Shown: positions 7,810 through 17,945, numbered from the stretch's first letter. The stretch is DNA of 64,000 bases from Polyangium sp. 15x6 (GCF_029960785.1 NZ_JASBQE010000032.1:56362-120361), one strand, 5' to 3'. The notes: generated from the letters alone by a model not told the origin. A program made the numbers and translations.

Positions 7810-9357
7810 TCAACGCTTCGTGCTTGCGGCCGCGTTCTCCGGCGGCATCTCGAACGACTCGACGGCCTTCATGAGCTCGTCCTTCACGCTTGGAAAGACC
7901 TCGCTCCGGGCGAACGCGATCACCTGAAAGGCCCGATCGCCCCGCGCGAAGAGGCCGTAGTAATACTCGAGCTTCATGCCTTCTGCCTCGGCGCGGACGC
8001 GGAGTAGGCGCGCGTTCTTCGGGTCCGTGCGGAGCGGCTCGCGTGACTCGATCGTCCCGTGCATGCGCTCGAGGATCGTGTTTGCCACCGCGTCCGCGTA
8101 CTTCTCGAGATCCACCACGGAGCCCGGCGCGTGCTCGGCCACCACGAACACGTGCGCGTCCTTGTCTGGACGAACGATCCAGCGATCCGCGAGCGGATTG
8201 TCCTTCTGCGCCACCTCGGGCTTGCGCAGGGCCCATGCATCGCTCGGCGGCGCCAGCTTGTAGTTCGTGGCTACGCCCTCGAGCTTCCCGGGCGGCAGGG
8301 ACTCGGCACCGGCTGGAAGGCCTGGCTTCTCGTCTGTCGGCAGCTCGAACGACTCCACGAATGCGCGAAGCTCGGGCTCGGCTTCTGCGAACGCCTTCTT
8401 CGGCGCGAACGCGAGGATCTGGTAGCCGCGCTCGTACATCGCCACCACGCCCGTCAGCGACTCGATCTCGATCCCACTCGTCGTCGACCGCGTGTGGATC
8501 AGCCGCCCGTTCTCCGGGTGCGTCCGCAAGGGCTCGCGGCCCACGAGCTCGAAGGCCGTCGCCGTGGTCTTGCCGTTCTGGATCACGGCGTCCGCGAGCG
8601 CCTCCGGGAGCACCAGCATGCCTGGCGCCTTCTCGGCGATGACGAGCACGTGCGCGTCGAGATCGGGCCGCGAGATCCAGCGATCGGCGAGCGGGTTGTC
8701 CTTCTTCGCCGCCTCGGGCTTGCGCAGCCGCCAGCGATCCGACGGCGCGCGCAGGCGATAATGGGACGCGTCGCCCGTCACCACGCCTGCCGGCGTGCTC
8801 TCGACGTCACCGCGGGCGGTCCAGACGAGCGCGGCGATCGGGTTCGAACCGGTGAGCGTCGCCGACAGCCCGAGCACGTTGATGAGCGCGTAGATGCCGA
8901 AGAGCGCGCCGCCCACGGCCATGCGCGGTTTGCCGGCGTCCCCGACGAGCAGCAGCAGGAACGAGCCGCTCACCACCACCTGCATCACCGCGAGGAACGG
9001 ATCCTTGAACGCGAGCAGCGCCGTCAGCACGACGAGCCCGAACGCGACGCGCACGACCGCCCACGGCAAGAACTTTCGATTCTTGGAGACCAAAGAGACC
9101 CCGATCACGATGTCGATGATCGCGGGCAGGAAGCTCCGTCCCGGCGACGTGAGAGGCGTCGGGTTCGGATCGGGCGGCAGGACTGCCGCCTCGATGAGCA
9201 CGAGCACCGCGTTCACGATGAGCAAGCCGCCGGCAATACGCTGAGCGGGCGTCACCTCGTGCGGCGCGCGCTCGGGCGGCGGCTCGCGCAGCGGCGCCGT
9301 GGGGGGAGCATACGCGTTCGCCTCCGGGGGCGGAGCATCGGGAGCAGGGTTTGTCAT
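7810..9357 (-). CDS. Membrane protein with two tandem copies of an unknown C-terminal domain
   Basis: The product (515 residues) is not recognised by family. The N-terminus is Pro-rich and disordered (residues 1-38), followed by about five membrane spans between residues 40 and 180. The rest is an internal duplication: residues ~200-340 and ~362-505 each run YRL/YKL..PSD.W.LRKPE, KDNPLADRWI.RPD.DAHV, a REPLRT step and end in ESFE(L/M)P. The repeat resembles small domains scoring a value against a threshold, but no catalytic motif is visible and I do not assign a role. It starts 48 bp downstream of the M61 peptidase gene on the same strand and may be co-transcribed with it. Its 3' end abuts hairpin-array copy A. 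Confidence 0.75.
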   Translation of the reverse strand: MTNPAPDAPPPEANAYAPPTAPLREPPPERAPHEVTPAQRIAGGLLIVNAVLVLIEAAVLPPDPNPTPLTSPGRSFLPAIIDIVIGVSLVSKNRKFLPWAVVRVAFGLVVLTALLAFKDPFLAVMQVVVSGSFLLLLVGDAGKPRMAVGGALFGIYALINVLGLSATLTGSNPIAALVWTARGDVESTPAGVVTGDASHYRLRAPSDRWRLRKPEAAKKDNPLADRWISRPDLDAHVLVIAEKAPGMLVLPEALADAVIQNGKTTATAFELVGREPLRTHPENGRLIHTRSTTSGIEIESLTGVVAMYERGYQILAFAPKKAFAEAEPELRAFVESFELPTDEKPGLPAGAESLPPGKLEGVATNYKLAPPSDAWALRKPEVAQKDNPLADRWIVRPDKDAHVFVVAEHAPGSVVDLEKYADAVANTILERMHGTIESREPLRTDPKNARLLRVRAEAEGMKLEYYYGLFARGDRAFQVIAFARSEVFPSVKDELMKAVESFEMPPENAAASTKR

Positions 9358-9405
9358 GACGGGCCAGATGGTACGCCCGGTCCGCCCTCGCCGTCGATGG
9401 GCGCT

Positions 9406-11115
9406 TCAATCGCGGCAGCGCGGTTTTTCTGCCCAGCGGACGACCAGGCGCTCGGCCACGGGCAGAAACCGTATCTTGCGACCGCGGCCGCGGTCGGCGA
9501 CCACGATCTCCACCGGCTCGGCCGTGTCCTCGTCGCGCCCGGCCGGCACCTTCGACGAGAGCACGAGCGCGCCTTCTTCGAGGCCCGCGCGCGCGGCGGC
9601 CGAGCCCGGGACCAGGCCCCGGATCATCGCGGGCGTACGGCGCAGGCTCGCCTCGTCGAAGCCGAGCTCGTACACCTTCGATTTCGTACGCGCGCGGTGG
9701 AAACACGGGCCGAACGCGCCTTCGTCCAGGGTGATTTCGCCGTGGCCGCGCACCATCACCCAGTCGAGCTCCTCGCCGCGCGCCGCGCCGAGCTCACGCG
9801 CGACGAGGTCCCCGAGCGCAGAGACCGGGAGATCCGAGTTCTTTTCGGCCGCGGCGCGCTCGAGCAGGGCGCGCACGAGATCATCGAGCGATCGCTCTCC
9901 GCCCGAAGCCTTCCGCAGCGCGGCGTCGAGGGCCGCGGCGTACCGCGCGCCGCGCTGATAGTCCTTTCGCGAGCGCGCGTGCGCGGGCAGATCCGCCTCC
10001 GCGCTCACCAGCGTGCGCTCGAGATCCGCCGCGAAATCACGCGCGCCGATGAGCTTCTCCGCGAGCGCGATCTTCCGGGCGTAATGCACGGCGAACCCTT
10101 CCGAGAACCAGAGCTGCTCGCGGCCCTCGGCGACGAGACGGACGGCGCCGCCGATCCAGCGGTGCGAGAGCTCGTGGGCCGCGGCGATCGTGACGGCGGC
10201 GTCGAAGGGCCGATCGTCGCCGATCCACAGCCCGAACGAGCGCCCGAGGAGCGCGCCGTCGTGGCCTTTTCCGAGCCCGGGTTCGGCGACGAGCAGGTAC
10301 GAAAAATCCTCGTCGTTCGCTGCTCCGGATCGCGGGGCGCCGCCGAAGAGGCGCGCGAGCGCGGCGTGGGCGCGTGAAATGGTCGTGCGCGTGGCCTCGG
10401 GTTCGAAGGCCGGACGCCCGAGGAGGACGAGCCGCTCGTCTTCGCCCGAATCGAGCGTGCGGAGCCTGCCCGCGAGGTAGACGGCATTCGCGACATCGGC
10501 GGGCGTCGCGTGATCCTCGACGTCGTCGCCCACGCCGAACGAGCTCGCGCCCGAGGCGCCGGGGGCGAGCGCGCCGGGGCGGATTTGCACGTGCACGGCG
10601 AGCGGCTCGCTCGTGCGGGGCAAGAGCAGGAACGTGTGGCCGACGCCGGAGAGGCGCTCGCGATCGAGGTGCAACGCGAAGCGCGCGGCGTCGCGGGGCG
10701 CGGAGGCGACGCCGTACGTGATCGCGAGGTGTGACGTCGCAACGCGACCGAGCACGAGCGTGCGATCGGGGCCATCCTCCGGGCCTGGCTGCGTGGGGAT
10801 CACGCCCTCGCCGTCGCGGACGCGGATCCCGCGGAGCGCGGCCATGCCGTCGATGCCGGCCCACGCGCGGGCGATGGCGAGCTCCTTCGCGCGCGCGGCC
10901 GCGGGGCCGACGAGATGGACCTCCACGTCGAGCGCGCTGCGATCCGGCCGCGGCGTGAGCCGCACGGTGAGGCCGTCGGGCAGCGAGGGCAGGGGAGGGA
11001 GCGGCTCGGCAGGGCGCGCGGCAACGGCGTCTGCAGGCGCCGAGGCGGGATCGCCGCAAGCGGCGAGCGCCGCGGCGATCGCCAGGGGAGAAAGGTTTTT
11101 CCAGGTGAAACGCAC
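9406..11115 (-). CDS. M61-family (glycyl aminopeptidase-like) lipoprotein peptidase with PDZ domain
   Basis: A lipoprotein signal (LAIAAALAACGD, lipid Cys20) sends this 569-residue protein to the envelope. The zinc site is His314-Glu315-Leu-Ser-His318 with the third ligand in WFSEGFAVHYA (Glu339), the arrangement of M61/gluzincin peptidases. A C-terminal PDZ-type segment (IRGLVPGSAAARAGLEEGALVL) fits the usual M61 architecture of peptidase plus PDZ. The region before the zinc site is the beta-rich N-terminal domain found in this family. Function is inferred to be aminopeptidase or oligopeptide cleavage in the periplasm or at the surface; substrate unknown. The ATG at 11115 is the natural start because the signal peptide follows at once. 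It lies divergent from the DUF4091 lipoprotein gene. Confidence 0.82.
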   Translation of the reverse strand: MRFTWKNLSPLAIAAALAACGDPASAPADAVAARPAEPLPPLPSLPDGLTVRLTPRPDRSALDVEVHLVGPAAARAKELAIARAWAGIDGMAALRGIRVRDGEGVIPTQPGPEDGPDRTLVLGRVATSHLAITYGVASAPRDAARFALHLDRERLSGVGHTFLLLPRTSEPLAVHVQIRPGALAPGASGASSFGVGDDVEDHATPADVANAVYLAGRLRTLDSGEDERLVLLGRPAFEPEATRTTISRAHAALARLFGGAPRSGAANDEDFSYLLVAEPGLGKGHDGALLGRSFGLWIGDDRPFDAAVTIAAAHELSHRWIGGAVRLVAEGREQLWFSEGFAVHYARKIALAEKLIGARDFAADLERTLVSAEADLPAHARSRKDYQRGARYAAALDAALRKASGGERSLDDLVRALLERAAAEKNSDLPVSALGDLVARELGAARGEELDWVMVRGHGEITLDEGAFGPCFHRARTKSKVYELGFDEASLRRTPAMIRGLVPGSAAARAGLEEGALVLSSKVPAGRDEDTAEPVEIVVADRGRGRKIRFLPVAERLVVRWAEKPRCRD

Positions 11116-11256
11116 GACGCTCCGGAGGGAACGGGCAGGGCGAGCGGGCAGGGTGATAGCAGAGTCGCGCGGGGGGCGGAATGCGCTCGGGGGGGCGAGC
11201 GCCGATCCCTCGCGTTTTCCCGCGGATCCGCCTTACCATCGGGGGCGGAGGTCCCG

Positions 11257-13548
11257 ATGCCCCGCCTTCGCTTCGCCTTGCTCGCGCTTTCGCTCCTCGC
11301 CTGCGGCTCTCCCGACGGCCCGCCTGGCAATGGGAAGCCGCCGCTCCCGCCTTGCACCGATTGCACGCCGTCCGGCGATCGCTCCTTCGTCCTGCCCTCG
11401 CCCGCGGGCGCGACGCTCTGGACCGCGACGCCCATGGACAAGATCCTCCGCGAGGCCACGCCGCCCTCCCGCGCCGGCGACGCCATCCGCATCTCCGCGG
11501 CCAAGAACGAGCTCGAACCGTTTCAGATCGTCGTCCGCCCCGACGCCGCCGGGAAAACCTCGATCACCCTCACGCCCTTCACCGGCCCGGGCACGCTCGA
11601 CGACGTCCGCATCCACCGCGTCGGCTACGTCCGCATCACGGAGCCCTCGGATCCCTCGGCGATCGTGAGCCCGTTCGTCCCGGACCCGCTCCACCCGACG
11701 ACCTTCGGCGCCTCGCACGACCTCGCCGCGGGAGAAAACCAGCCGTTCTGGATCACCGTCCGCGTCCCGCCCGGGGCCGCCGCCGGCGATTACACGGCGA
11801 CGCTCACCGTCACGACCGCCGGCGCCGCGCAGGACATCCCCGTCACGCTCCACGTCTACGATTTCGAGTTGCCGGACAAGCTCGGCTTCGATGGCAACTG
11901 GAACACGAGCTTCGAGGCCCTCGGCGGCAGCGAGAGCCTCGAGAAGGTCCGCGAGCTGAAAAACTTCTTCTACGAGCACCGCCTCGTGCCGACCAGCGTC
12001 GCCTGGCCGGCGGGGCTCAATTACAACGGCGGCATCAATTACGATTGCGCGACGGGATCGTTCGTGGAGGAGAACAATCCCTACGACTTCTCCGAGCTCG
12101 GCCCCGCGTACATCGACGGCGACGGGTGGAACGGGGTCGGGTTTCCCTCGTTCCAGATCATGCAGTTCGTCGACAACTCGACGCCGCGGCCGCAGACGTT
12201 CTGCGGAAAGGACCGCGGGAGCGACGCTTTCGGCACGCCCGAGTACAACGCCGAGTGGCAGAAGCTGCTCGCCGCGATCGACGCATACCTCGTTGCGAAG
12301 GGCTGGCAGGACAAGGGGTATTACTACGTGCAGAACGAGCCGCAGGGGCCGGAGGACTACGACGTCGCCGCGTTCCTCGCGAACCTGGCCAAGCAGGCCG
12401 CGCCGAACCTGCGGATCGCGATCAGCGAGGAGCCAAAGCCCGAGATCGCCGAGCACGCCTCGATCGGGGCCGGCCATTACGATCTCTGGTGGGCCGACCT
12501 CTCGCACTTCGATCCCGACTACGCCAAAGCGCGCCAGGCGCTCGGCGAGACCGTGTGGTGGTATTTCCTCTACGGCGACCTCCCTCCGCATTTCAACCCC
12601 ATCACGATCGACCACCCCGGCATCGAGACGCGTATCGCCCACTGGGCCGCCTGGAAGTACCGGATCCGCGGGTTCGCTTATTACTCCGTCACGGGCTGGG
12701 GGAGTGATCCGTACCAGAATCCGCGGCCGCAGGGCACGAACCAGAACGGGGACGGGTTTCTCCTGTATCCACCCGAGGACGGCGCGCTCGTGAGCAGCAT
12801 TCGCTGGGAGCTTTTGCGCGAAGGCGCCGAGGACTTCGAATACCTGCTCCGCGCGGCCGGCGGCTCGATGCCCGCGACGCCGGAGGAAGCCGCGGGCTGC
12901 GACCTCTCGGCCGCGAGCGCGGTCTCGTCGCCGACCTCCTTCACGCGCGACGCCTCCGCGCTCGCGCACCTGCGCGACGAGCTCGGGCGCTACCTCGAAG
13001 GCAAGGTCAACGGCTGCCCCACGCTCGACTTCACGCCGGAAGGCGCCCACCCGCGCGCCGCCTATTACATCAACTTCCAGGACCCGAACGGACAGCCCGC
13101 CGCGAATCCGCTCGTGGTGGACGGCCACGAATGGATCAAGATCGGCTGGGAGGCCTACGAGGCGAAGAAAGGCTACGGCTGGTCCGGGCCGCACATCGGC
13201 GATCCGGGGATCATGCTGTACAAATACCTCGCGGACGCCCCCGTCTCCGAGCTCCAGAAGAGCGTGATCTACAACGATTACGGGCGCACCGACACGTTCA
13301 ACTGGGATATCGAAAAGGGCAAGTACGAGGTCACGGTCTCCATCGGCTGGTACGACGGGACCTACGAGAAGCATCGTGTCGTCATCGAGGGGCAGCCGCT
13401 CTTCGACTCCGTCGCCACGACGCCCGCCGAGCCCTACCGGGTCGCGTCGGTGGTCGTCGAGGTGAACGACGGCAACGTCACGATGGAGGCCGGGCAACAG
13501 GACGAATACACCATGCTGAACTGGATGAGCATCGTGCCGGTCCCGTGA
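11257..13548 (+). CDS. DUF4091 (glycoside-hydrolase-like) lipoprotein with malectin-like C-terminal domain
   Basis: The ATG at 11257 has GGGCGGAG seven bases upstream and is followed by a lipobox (LLALSLLACGS, Cys16); longer upstream frames lack a signal. The 763-residue protein has an N-terminal beta-sandwich (PFQIVVRPDAAG, WITVRVPPGAAAGDYTATL), then a large barrel-like part with KGWQDKGYYYVQNEPQGPEDY and HWAAWKYRIRGFAYYSVTGW, features of DUF4091 proteins related to GH123-type hydrolases. The last ~170 residues (YYINFQDPNGQ, DGTYEKHRVVIEGQPLFDSV, MLNWMSI) look like a malectin-type carbohydrate-binding module. A surface polysaccharide-degrading role is inferred; the Glu in NEPQGPE could be catalytic. 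It is followed closely by another surface lipoprotein gene on the same strand. Confidence 0.75.
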   Translation: MPRLRFALLALSLLACGSPDGPPGNGKPPLPPCTDCTPSGDRSFVLPSPAGATLWTATPMDKILREATPPSRAGDAIRISAAKNELEPFQIVVRPDAAGKTSITLTPFTGPGTLDDVRIHRVGYVRITEPSDPSAIVSPFVPDPLHPTTFGASHDLAAGENQPFWITVRVPPGAAAGDYTATLTVTTAGAAQDIPVTLHVYDFELPDKLGFDGNWNTSFEALGGSESLEKVRELKNFFYEHRLVPTSVAWPAGLNYNGGINYDCATGSFVEENNPYDFSELGPAYIDGDGWNGVGFPSFQIMQFVDNSTPRPQTFCGKDRGSDAFGTPEYNAEWQKLLAAIDAYLVAKGWQDKGYYYVQNEPQGPEDYDVAAFLANLAKQAAPNLRIAISEEPKPEIAEHASIGAGHYDLWWADLSHFDPDYAKARQALGETVWWYFLYGDLPPHFNPITIDHPGIETRIAHWAAWKYRIRGFAYYSVTGWGSDPYQNPRPQGTNQNGDGFLLYPPEDGALVSSIRWELLREGAEDFEYLLRAAGGSMPATPEEAAGCDLSAASAVSSPTSFTRDASALAHLRDELGRYLEGKVNGCPTLDFTPEGAHPRAAYYINFQDPNGQPAANPLVVDGHEWIKIGWEAYEAKKGYGWSGPHIGDPGIMLYKYLADAPVSELQKSVIYNDYGRTDTFNWDIEKGKYEVTVSIGWYDGTYEKHRVVIEGQPLFDSVATTPAEPYRVASVVVEVNDGNVTMEAGQQDEYTMLNWMSIVPVP

Positions 13549-13626
13549 AGCGCGGGCGCCGCGTCACGCTTTACGCAGCCTTTTCTCGATTTCCGCGAGC
13601 GCAACGTTCCGATATCCTGCTCGGTC

Positions 13627-16600
13627 ATGCGACGATCGAGCTCCTTTCTCCTGACAGCGCTCCCGCTGCTCGCCTTGCTGTCCGCCGCATGTGGCGGCGG
13701 CGAGGCCCAGCAGCCAACCTCTTCGGGGACCCAGTCCGGTAGCGGCGGCCAAGGCGGCCTCGGCGGCTCGGGCGGCGACGGCGGCGACGGCGGAATCATT
13801 CTCGTCGGCCCCGGCGGCGCCGGCGGCGAGGGCGGCCAGGGCGGCGGCGGTGATCTGTGCGTCGGCATCCAATGCGCGCCCGATCAGCACTGCGAGGTGC
13901 TGCCCGATGGAATGCCCGGCTGCGTGAACAACGACTGCGGCATGCTGAACTGCACGCCCACCGAGATCTGCGAGGTCACGCCCGGCGGCGGCGCGATCTG
14001 CAAGGACATCTCCTGCACCAAGGACGTGGAGTGCCCGGCGAGCCAGTATTGCAATGGCACGATCTGCGTCGACGACGCATGCGTCCCCGGCACGACGGCC
14101 TGCATGGGCAACGAGCTCTATGCCTGCCAGGCGAACGGCAGCGGGACGACCGCGCAGTTCACCTGCGGCAGCACGTCCTATTACATGAGCATGTGCACGG
14201 ATTCCGGCATGGGCGACGCGTCGTGCCCCTGCGAGGACGACTGGGATTGCCCGCCGAACACGGCCTGCGAGGTCGGTCGATGCGTCGGCACGGGCAAGCC
14301 CGCGACCTGCACGCTGCCGCCCGTTCCTTTCTCGGAGGTCCTGCCAAAGAAGGAGATCCAGTGGGGCGGGACCGGCGTCGCGCCGAACAACACGGCCGTC
14401 AATGCGCCCTTCGCGGGCTCGGCGCAGGTGAGCATGACGCCGCTCGTCGTGAACCTCGACGACGACAACGGCGACGGCCTCATCAACGAGCTCGATTTCC
14501 CGGAGATCGTGTTCACCACGTACCACGGGACCTCGGCGGACGAGAACGGCGTGGTCCGCGCAATCCACGGCGGCGGCCCGAACAAGGGCAAGGATTATTT
14601 CGCCAACGCCGGGACGAACGTCTGGCACGAGGGCGATCCGCTGAACCAGGCGTGGGTGAACACGCAAGGTATCGCCAACTCGACGGGCTCGCTCGCGGCG
14701 GGCGATCTCGACAACGACGGTGTGCCCGAGATCGTGATGCCCACGGAGGTCGTGGCGGGCGTGTCGACCGGCGGCGTCGCCATCCTCGACAACAAGGGCG
14801 ACATCATCGCGCAGACGGCCGTCAATCAATTGCCCTCGGCGGGCTACAACGTCCCCGCGATCACGCTCGCGAACGTGGACGGCAAGGGGTTTGCCGAGAT
14901 CGTCGTCGGCCGGTTCGTCTTCACGCTCGCCAAGGATCCCGTGACGAACAAGCTCGTGTTCGTCGACCGGTTCGCCGGTACGCTCACGGTCAATGGCAAC
15001 AACGGGCAGGGCGCGATTTCCTGTGTGGCGAACCTCGTCGGTGACAACAAGCAGGAGATCGTGGCGGGCAGCACGGTCTACAAATTCCCCACGCCGCCGG
15101 CCGGCGTGACGAAGCGCGCCGATTGCGCGGCGGGCGACATGAGCGCATTTTGCCTCGGCCAGCTCGAGGTCGTCTGGGACGCGCAGGCCGTCAATGGGGT
15201 CGCGAAGGTGCCGGCCACGCAACGCGAGGGCTTCTGCGCCGTCGCCGATATCCTCGGCGCGGACGAGGCGGCCGCACCAGGCCCGGGCAACGAGCCCGAC
15301 GGCAAGCCCGAGGTCATCCTGATCTCGCGCGGCTACCTCGCGATCTACAACGGCGAGACCGGCACGCAGCAGCGCTTCACGAACCTGAACGCAGGCGACA
15401 ACGGCGGCGCGCCGAACGTCGACGATTTCGACGGCGACGGGTACCCGGAGATCGGCACCGCATTCGGTACGCGGTACATGATGATCGATCTGCAAACGAC
15501 GTCGGCGAGCTGCCCGGCGTGGCCGACCGCGATCAGCGACGCCGCCGCGAACATGAATCCAGCCCGCGCGCCCGGCGCGGCCTGCACGACCGACGCCGAA
15601 TGCAGCGCGGGCGCGGTGTGCAACACGGCGAAGGGCTCGTGCGTGTGCCTGCACAACGGCTGGCTGCGCATCACGGAGGACGACTCGAGCCGCGTGACGG
15701 CCTCCAGCGTCTTCGATTTCAACGGCGACGGCGCGGCCGAGGTCATCTACAACGACGAGTGCTGGTTCCGCATCTACGACGGCACGACGTCGGCAGTGCT
15801 CTTCAAGGAGCACTCGCCGAGCCGGACGCGCACGGAAAACCCGGTGATCGCCGACGTCGACAACGACGGCAACGCGGAGATCGTGTTCTGCTCGAACAAC
15901 GATTCGAGCTCGTGCTCGGCGGGCTTCAACTATCCAAACGGCATCGCCGTCTGGGGCGACACGAGCGATACGTGGGTGCCGGCGCGGCGCATCTGGAACC
16001 AGCACGCCTATCACGTGACGAACGTGCTCGAGAGCGGCGCAATCCCGGCGCTCGAGCCGGAGAGCTGGAAGCTCTACAACGGCCGCGAGTACAACACGTA
16101 CCGCTCGAACCCGCGCTCGTTCGGCGTCGCGCCGGATCTCCGGGTGCCGGGCATCCAGATGTCGTCGCCGGACGCAGCCTGCGGACAGCTTTCGAAGAAG
16201 CTCGACATCACGGTCGAGATCCGCAACGACGGCGACGTGCGCGTGGGCCCGGGCGTGGTGGTCGCATTCTACGGCGAATGGGCGAACGGGATGCCGAGCG
16301 AGCCACTTTACGCCGACGCCGCGCAGACGCCGCTGACGGCAGTGCTAGGGACGAGCCTGGAGCCGGGGCAATCCATCCTGGTGACGGTGAGCTACGACGC
16401 GACGAACAATTCGCCGGGGACGCTGCCAGAGAAGGTGCGCGTGGTCGTGGACGACGCCAACCAGGAGCGCGAATGCATCGAGGACAACAACACACTCGAA
16501 GCAATGGTGTCCCCGGGCGAGGTGCAGCCGGATCTGCGCATCGACGTGGGCGCAGCCACGGACGGCTCCTGCCCGGCGCCGACGGTGTCGGCGACGGTCT

Positions 16601-16872
16601 ACAACGAGGGCTCGGCGCCCGCGAGCAACATCCTCGTGCGCTTCTACGCAGGTGATCCCAACCAGGGCGGCACGCCCATCCACGAGGAGACAATCGCAGG
16701 CCCGCTGGATCCAGGGCAAAGCGTGATGTTGACGTCGAAGATGTCGAACTTCCCGCCCAACCTGCTCGTGCTCGTCTACGCCGTGGTCGACCCGCAAAAC
16801 ACGGTGCAAGAGTGCAACGACGGAAACAACAAGGACGAGGCGAACGGCAAGGTGGTTTGCGGGATCAAGTGA
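13627..16872 (+). CDS. FG-GAP/CARDB surface lipoprotein, Cys-rich
   Basis: A lipobox at Cys22 (LLSAACGG) is followed by a Gly-rich low-complexity stretch (residues ~30-75) and a Cys-rich segment to about residue 225 with dickkopf/EGF-like spacing (CVGIQCAPDQHCEVL, CTPTEICEV). The middle, residues ~270-880, has FG-GAP/VCBS-type propeller repeats with calcium-like loops: NLDDDNGDGLINELDFPEIV, AGDLDNDGVPEIVM, DFDGDGYPEIG, DFNGDGAAEVIY, DVDNDGNAEIVF. Two CARDB-type domains (PDLRVPGIQMSS; PDLRIDVGAATDGS) end the protein. At 1081 residues it is typical of myxobacterial cell-surface adhesion or binding proteins. No enzymatic motif is seen. The 3' end converges on the ParA gene. Confidence 0.8.
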   Translation: MRRSSSFLLTALPLLALLSAACGGGEAQQPTSSGTQSGSGGQGGLGGSGGDGGDGGIILVGPGGAGGEGGQGGGGDLCVGIQCAPDQHCEVLPDGMPGCVNNDCGMLNCTPTEICEVTPGGGAICKDISCTKDVECPASQYCNGTICVDDACVPGTTACMGNELYACQANGSGTTAQFTCGSTSYYMSMCTDSGMGDASCPCEDDWDCPPNTACEVGRCVGTGKPATCTLPPVPFSEVLPKKEIQWGGTGVAPNNTAVNAPFAGSAQVSMTPLVVNLDDDNGDGLINELDFPEIVFTTYHGTSADENGVVRAIHGGGPNKGKDYFANAGTNVWHEGDPLNQAWVNTQGIANSTGSLAAGDLDNDGVPEIVMPTEVVAGVSTGGVAILDNKGDIIAQTAVNQLPSAGYNVPAITLANVDGKGFAEIVVGRFVFTLAKDPVTNKLVFVDRFAGTLTVNGNNGQGAISCVANLVGDNKQEIVAGSTVYKFPTPPAGVTKRADCAAGDMSAFCLGQLEVVWDAQAVNGVAKVPATQREGFCAVADILGADEAAAPGPGNEPDGKPEVILISRGYLAIYNGETGTQQRFTNLNAGDNGGAPNVDDFDGDGYPEIGTAFGTRYMMIDLQTTSASCPAWPTAISDAAANMNPARAPGAACTTDAECSAGAVCNTAKGSCVCLHNGWLRITEDDSSRVTASSVFDFNGDGAAEVIYNDECWFRIYDGTTSAVLFKEHSPSRTRTENPVIADVDNDGNAEIVFCSNNDSSSCSAGFNYPNGIAVWGDTSDTWVPARRIWNQHAYHVTNVLESGAIPALEPESWKLYNGREYNTYRSNPRSFGVAPDLRVPGIQMSSPDAACGQLSKKLDITVEIRNDGDVRVGPGVVVAFYGEWANGMPSEPLYADAAQTPLTAVLGTSLEPGQSILVTVSYDATNNSPGTLPEKVRVVVDDANQERECIEDNNTLEAMVSPGEVQPDLRIDVGAATDGSCPAPTVSATVYNEGSAPASNILVRFYAGDPNQGGTPIHEETIAGPLDPGQSVMLTSKMSNFPPNLLVLVYAVVDPQNTVQECNDGNNKDEANGKVVCGIK

Positions 16873-16885
16873 TCCAACATTCACG

Positions 16886-16908
16886 GGGGCCTGCGCCCGG
16901 CGGGCCCC
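16886..16908. terminator. Weak stem-loop between convergent genes
   Basis: GGGGCC at 16886-16891 can pair with GGCCCC at 16903-16908 across an 11-base loop. It sits in the 53-bp gap between the FG-GAP gene and the ParA gene, where a bidirectional terminator is expected. The stem is short and there is no T tract. Confidence 0.3.
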
Positions 16909-16925
16909 GCCTTCCTATGCAGTGA

Positions 16926-17945
16926 TCAGGAAGCATCTATGCCGGCCCGCTGGGCGATGCGACGCGCGAGCTGCTCGAAGTCGCGGTAACACCTCTGCAC
17001 TGCGGCGGCGTGGCTGCCAATTGCCCCATCGGCGGGTCGCAAGAGAAACATGGGCTTCCTCGCCTCCTGTGCCAACGGCATGAGGCTGCGGTAGTGCCGG
17101 ATCGTGGCGAGCATGTGCTCATCGGGGGACGGCGCAGGAGGCGCCTCGCCGAGCAAGAGCTCGTGGTAGAGATCCGGAATCCGATCGATCCAGCGTTGAT
17201 ATGCCTGCACGGGGCGCTCCTCACGGGCGGAGTGCTGCATGATGACGTAGCCGATCGGCCACATCTCTCCCTTCGGCAGGGAGATGTTGGGCGGACGAGC
17301 CTCGTTGGCGAGTCGATTCCGCCAGCCACTTCGCCATCGGGATAATGTCGGCCCCAGATTTCGGAGCCCCTGCAAGGAGAACACGTCGGCCCCCAGAGGA
17401 ACGACGACGTAATCGGCAGCGACGAGGGCAGCGCGGTTCAGCGCCCCGAGGTTGGGCCCCACGTCGATCAGCACCACCTCAGCGGCCGACGATGAGGTGG
17501 CACGCTCCATGATCCTGTGGAACGAGCTCATGACCCGGAAGGCATCACCTGCCTCTGCGGGATTGTCGTCCATGCAGTCTTTCCACGCAGCCGCGAGCCG
17601 ATCCTCGAACATACTCAGGCCGAGGTCTCCCGGGACGAGAGACAGCGAGCTGAACATGTCCGCCGCGATCTCCTCGACATGGGGAGACCGGAGATCCCCG
17701 AGCCTTTCCATGAGCGGCTGAACGGCCGCGAGCACCGTGAGGCCGCTTTGGCCATTCCCCCAGAGCTGCTCGAGCCGCACCTGCGGCAGAAACGCCGTGG
17801 TCAGGTTCGACTGCGGATCGAGATCCACCGCCACGACGCTCCTGCCGAGCAGCCGAAACATCCAGGCGAGGTGGTACACGAGCGAAGTCTTTCCCACGCC
17901 GCCCTTGTTGTTGAAGAACGCGATCGTCTTCACGGTCGCCTCCAA
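16926..17945 (-). CDS. ParA/Soj-type ATPase
   Basis: The deviant Walker A motif is complete: NNKGGVGKTS with both signature lysines (Lys14 and Lys19). VAVDLDPQSNLTTAFLP is the Walker A' segment and VVLIDVGPNLGALNRAAL the Walker B region, all as in ParA/MinD ATPases. At 339 residues it is longer than chromosomal ParA (~260) and has a C-terminal half with an insertion (LSRWRSGWRNRLANEARP) seen in accessory ParA-like proteins encoded away from oriC. No parB gene or parS site is visible beside it. Its start overlaps by 16 bases the end of the AlbA_2/COG2865 gene upstream, so the two are surely one transcript, suggesting a joint function rather than plasmid partition. The function is unknown. Confidence 0.8.
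   Translation of the reverse strand: MEATVKTIAFFNNKGGVGKTSLVYHLAWMFRLLGRSVVAVDLDPQSNLTTAFLPQVRLEQLWGNGQSGLTVLAAVQPLMERLGDLRSPHVEEIAADMFSSLSLVPGDLGLSMFEDRLAAAWKDCMDDNPAEAGDAFRVMSSFHRIMERATSSSAAEVVLIDVGPNLGALNRAALVAADYVVVPLGADVFSLQGLRNLGPTLSRWRSGWRNRLANEARPPNISLPKGEMWPIGYVIMQHSAREERPVQAYQRWIDRIPDLYHELLLGEAPPAPSPDEHMLATIRHYRSLMPLAQEARKPMFLLRPADGAIGSHAAAVQRCYRDFEQLARRIAQRAGIDAS

Noticed and set aside
8059..10377. A 772-codon plus-strand frame
   Set aside because: Antisense shadow of the duplicated-domain membrane protein and the M61 peptidase genes, which have clear signal peptides and motifs.
13564..16014. An 816-codon minus-strand frame under the FG-GAP gene
   Set aside because: Repetitive Val/Arg/Asp shadow of calcium-loop codons; the plus strand has a lipobox and domain motifs.
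16926..17945. Plasmid or chromosome partition locus
   Set aside because: No ParB gene or parS-like palindromes near; the partner is an AlbA_2/COG2865 gene.
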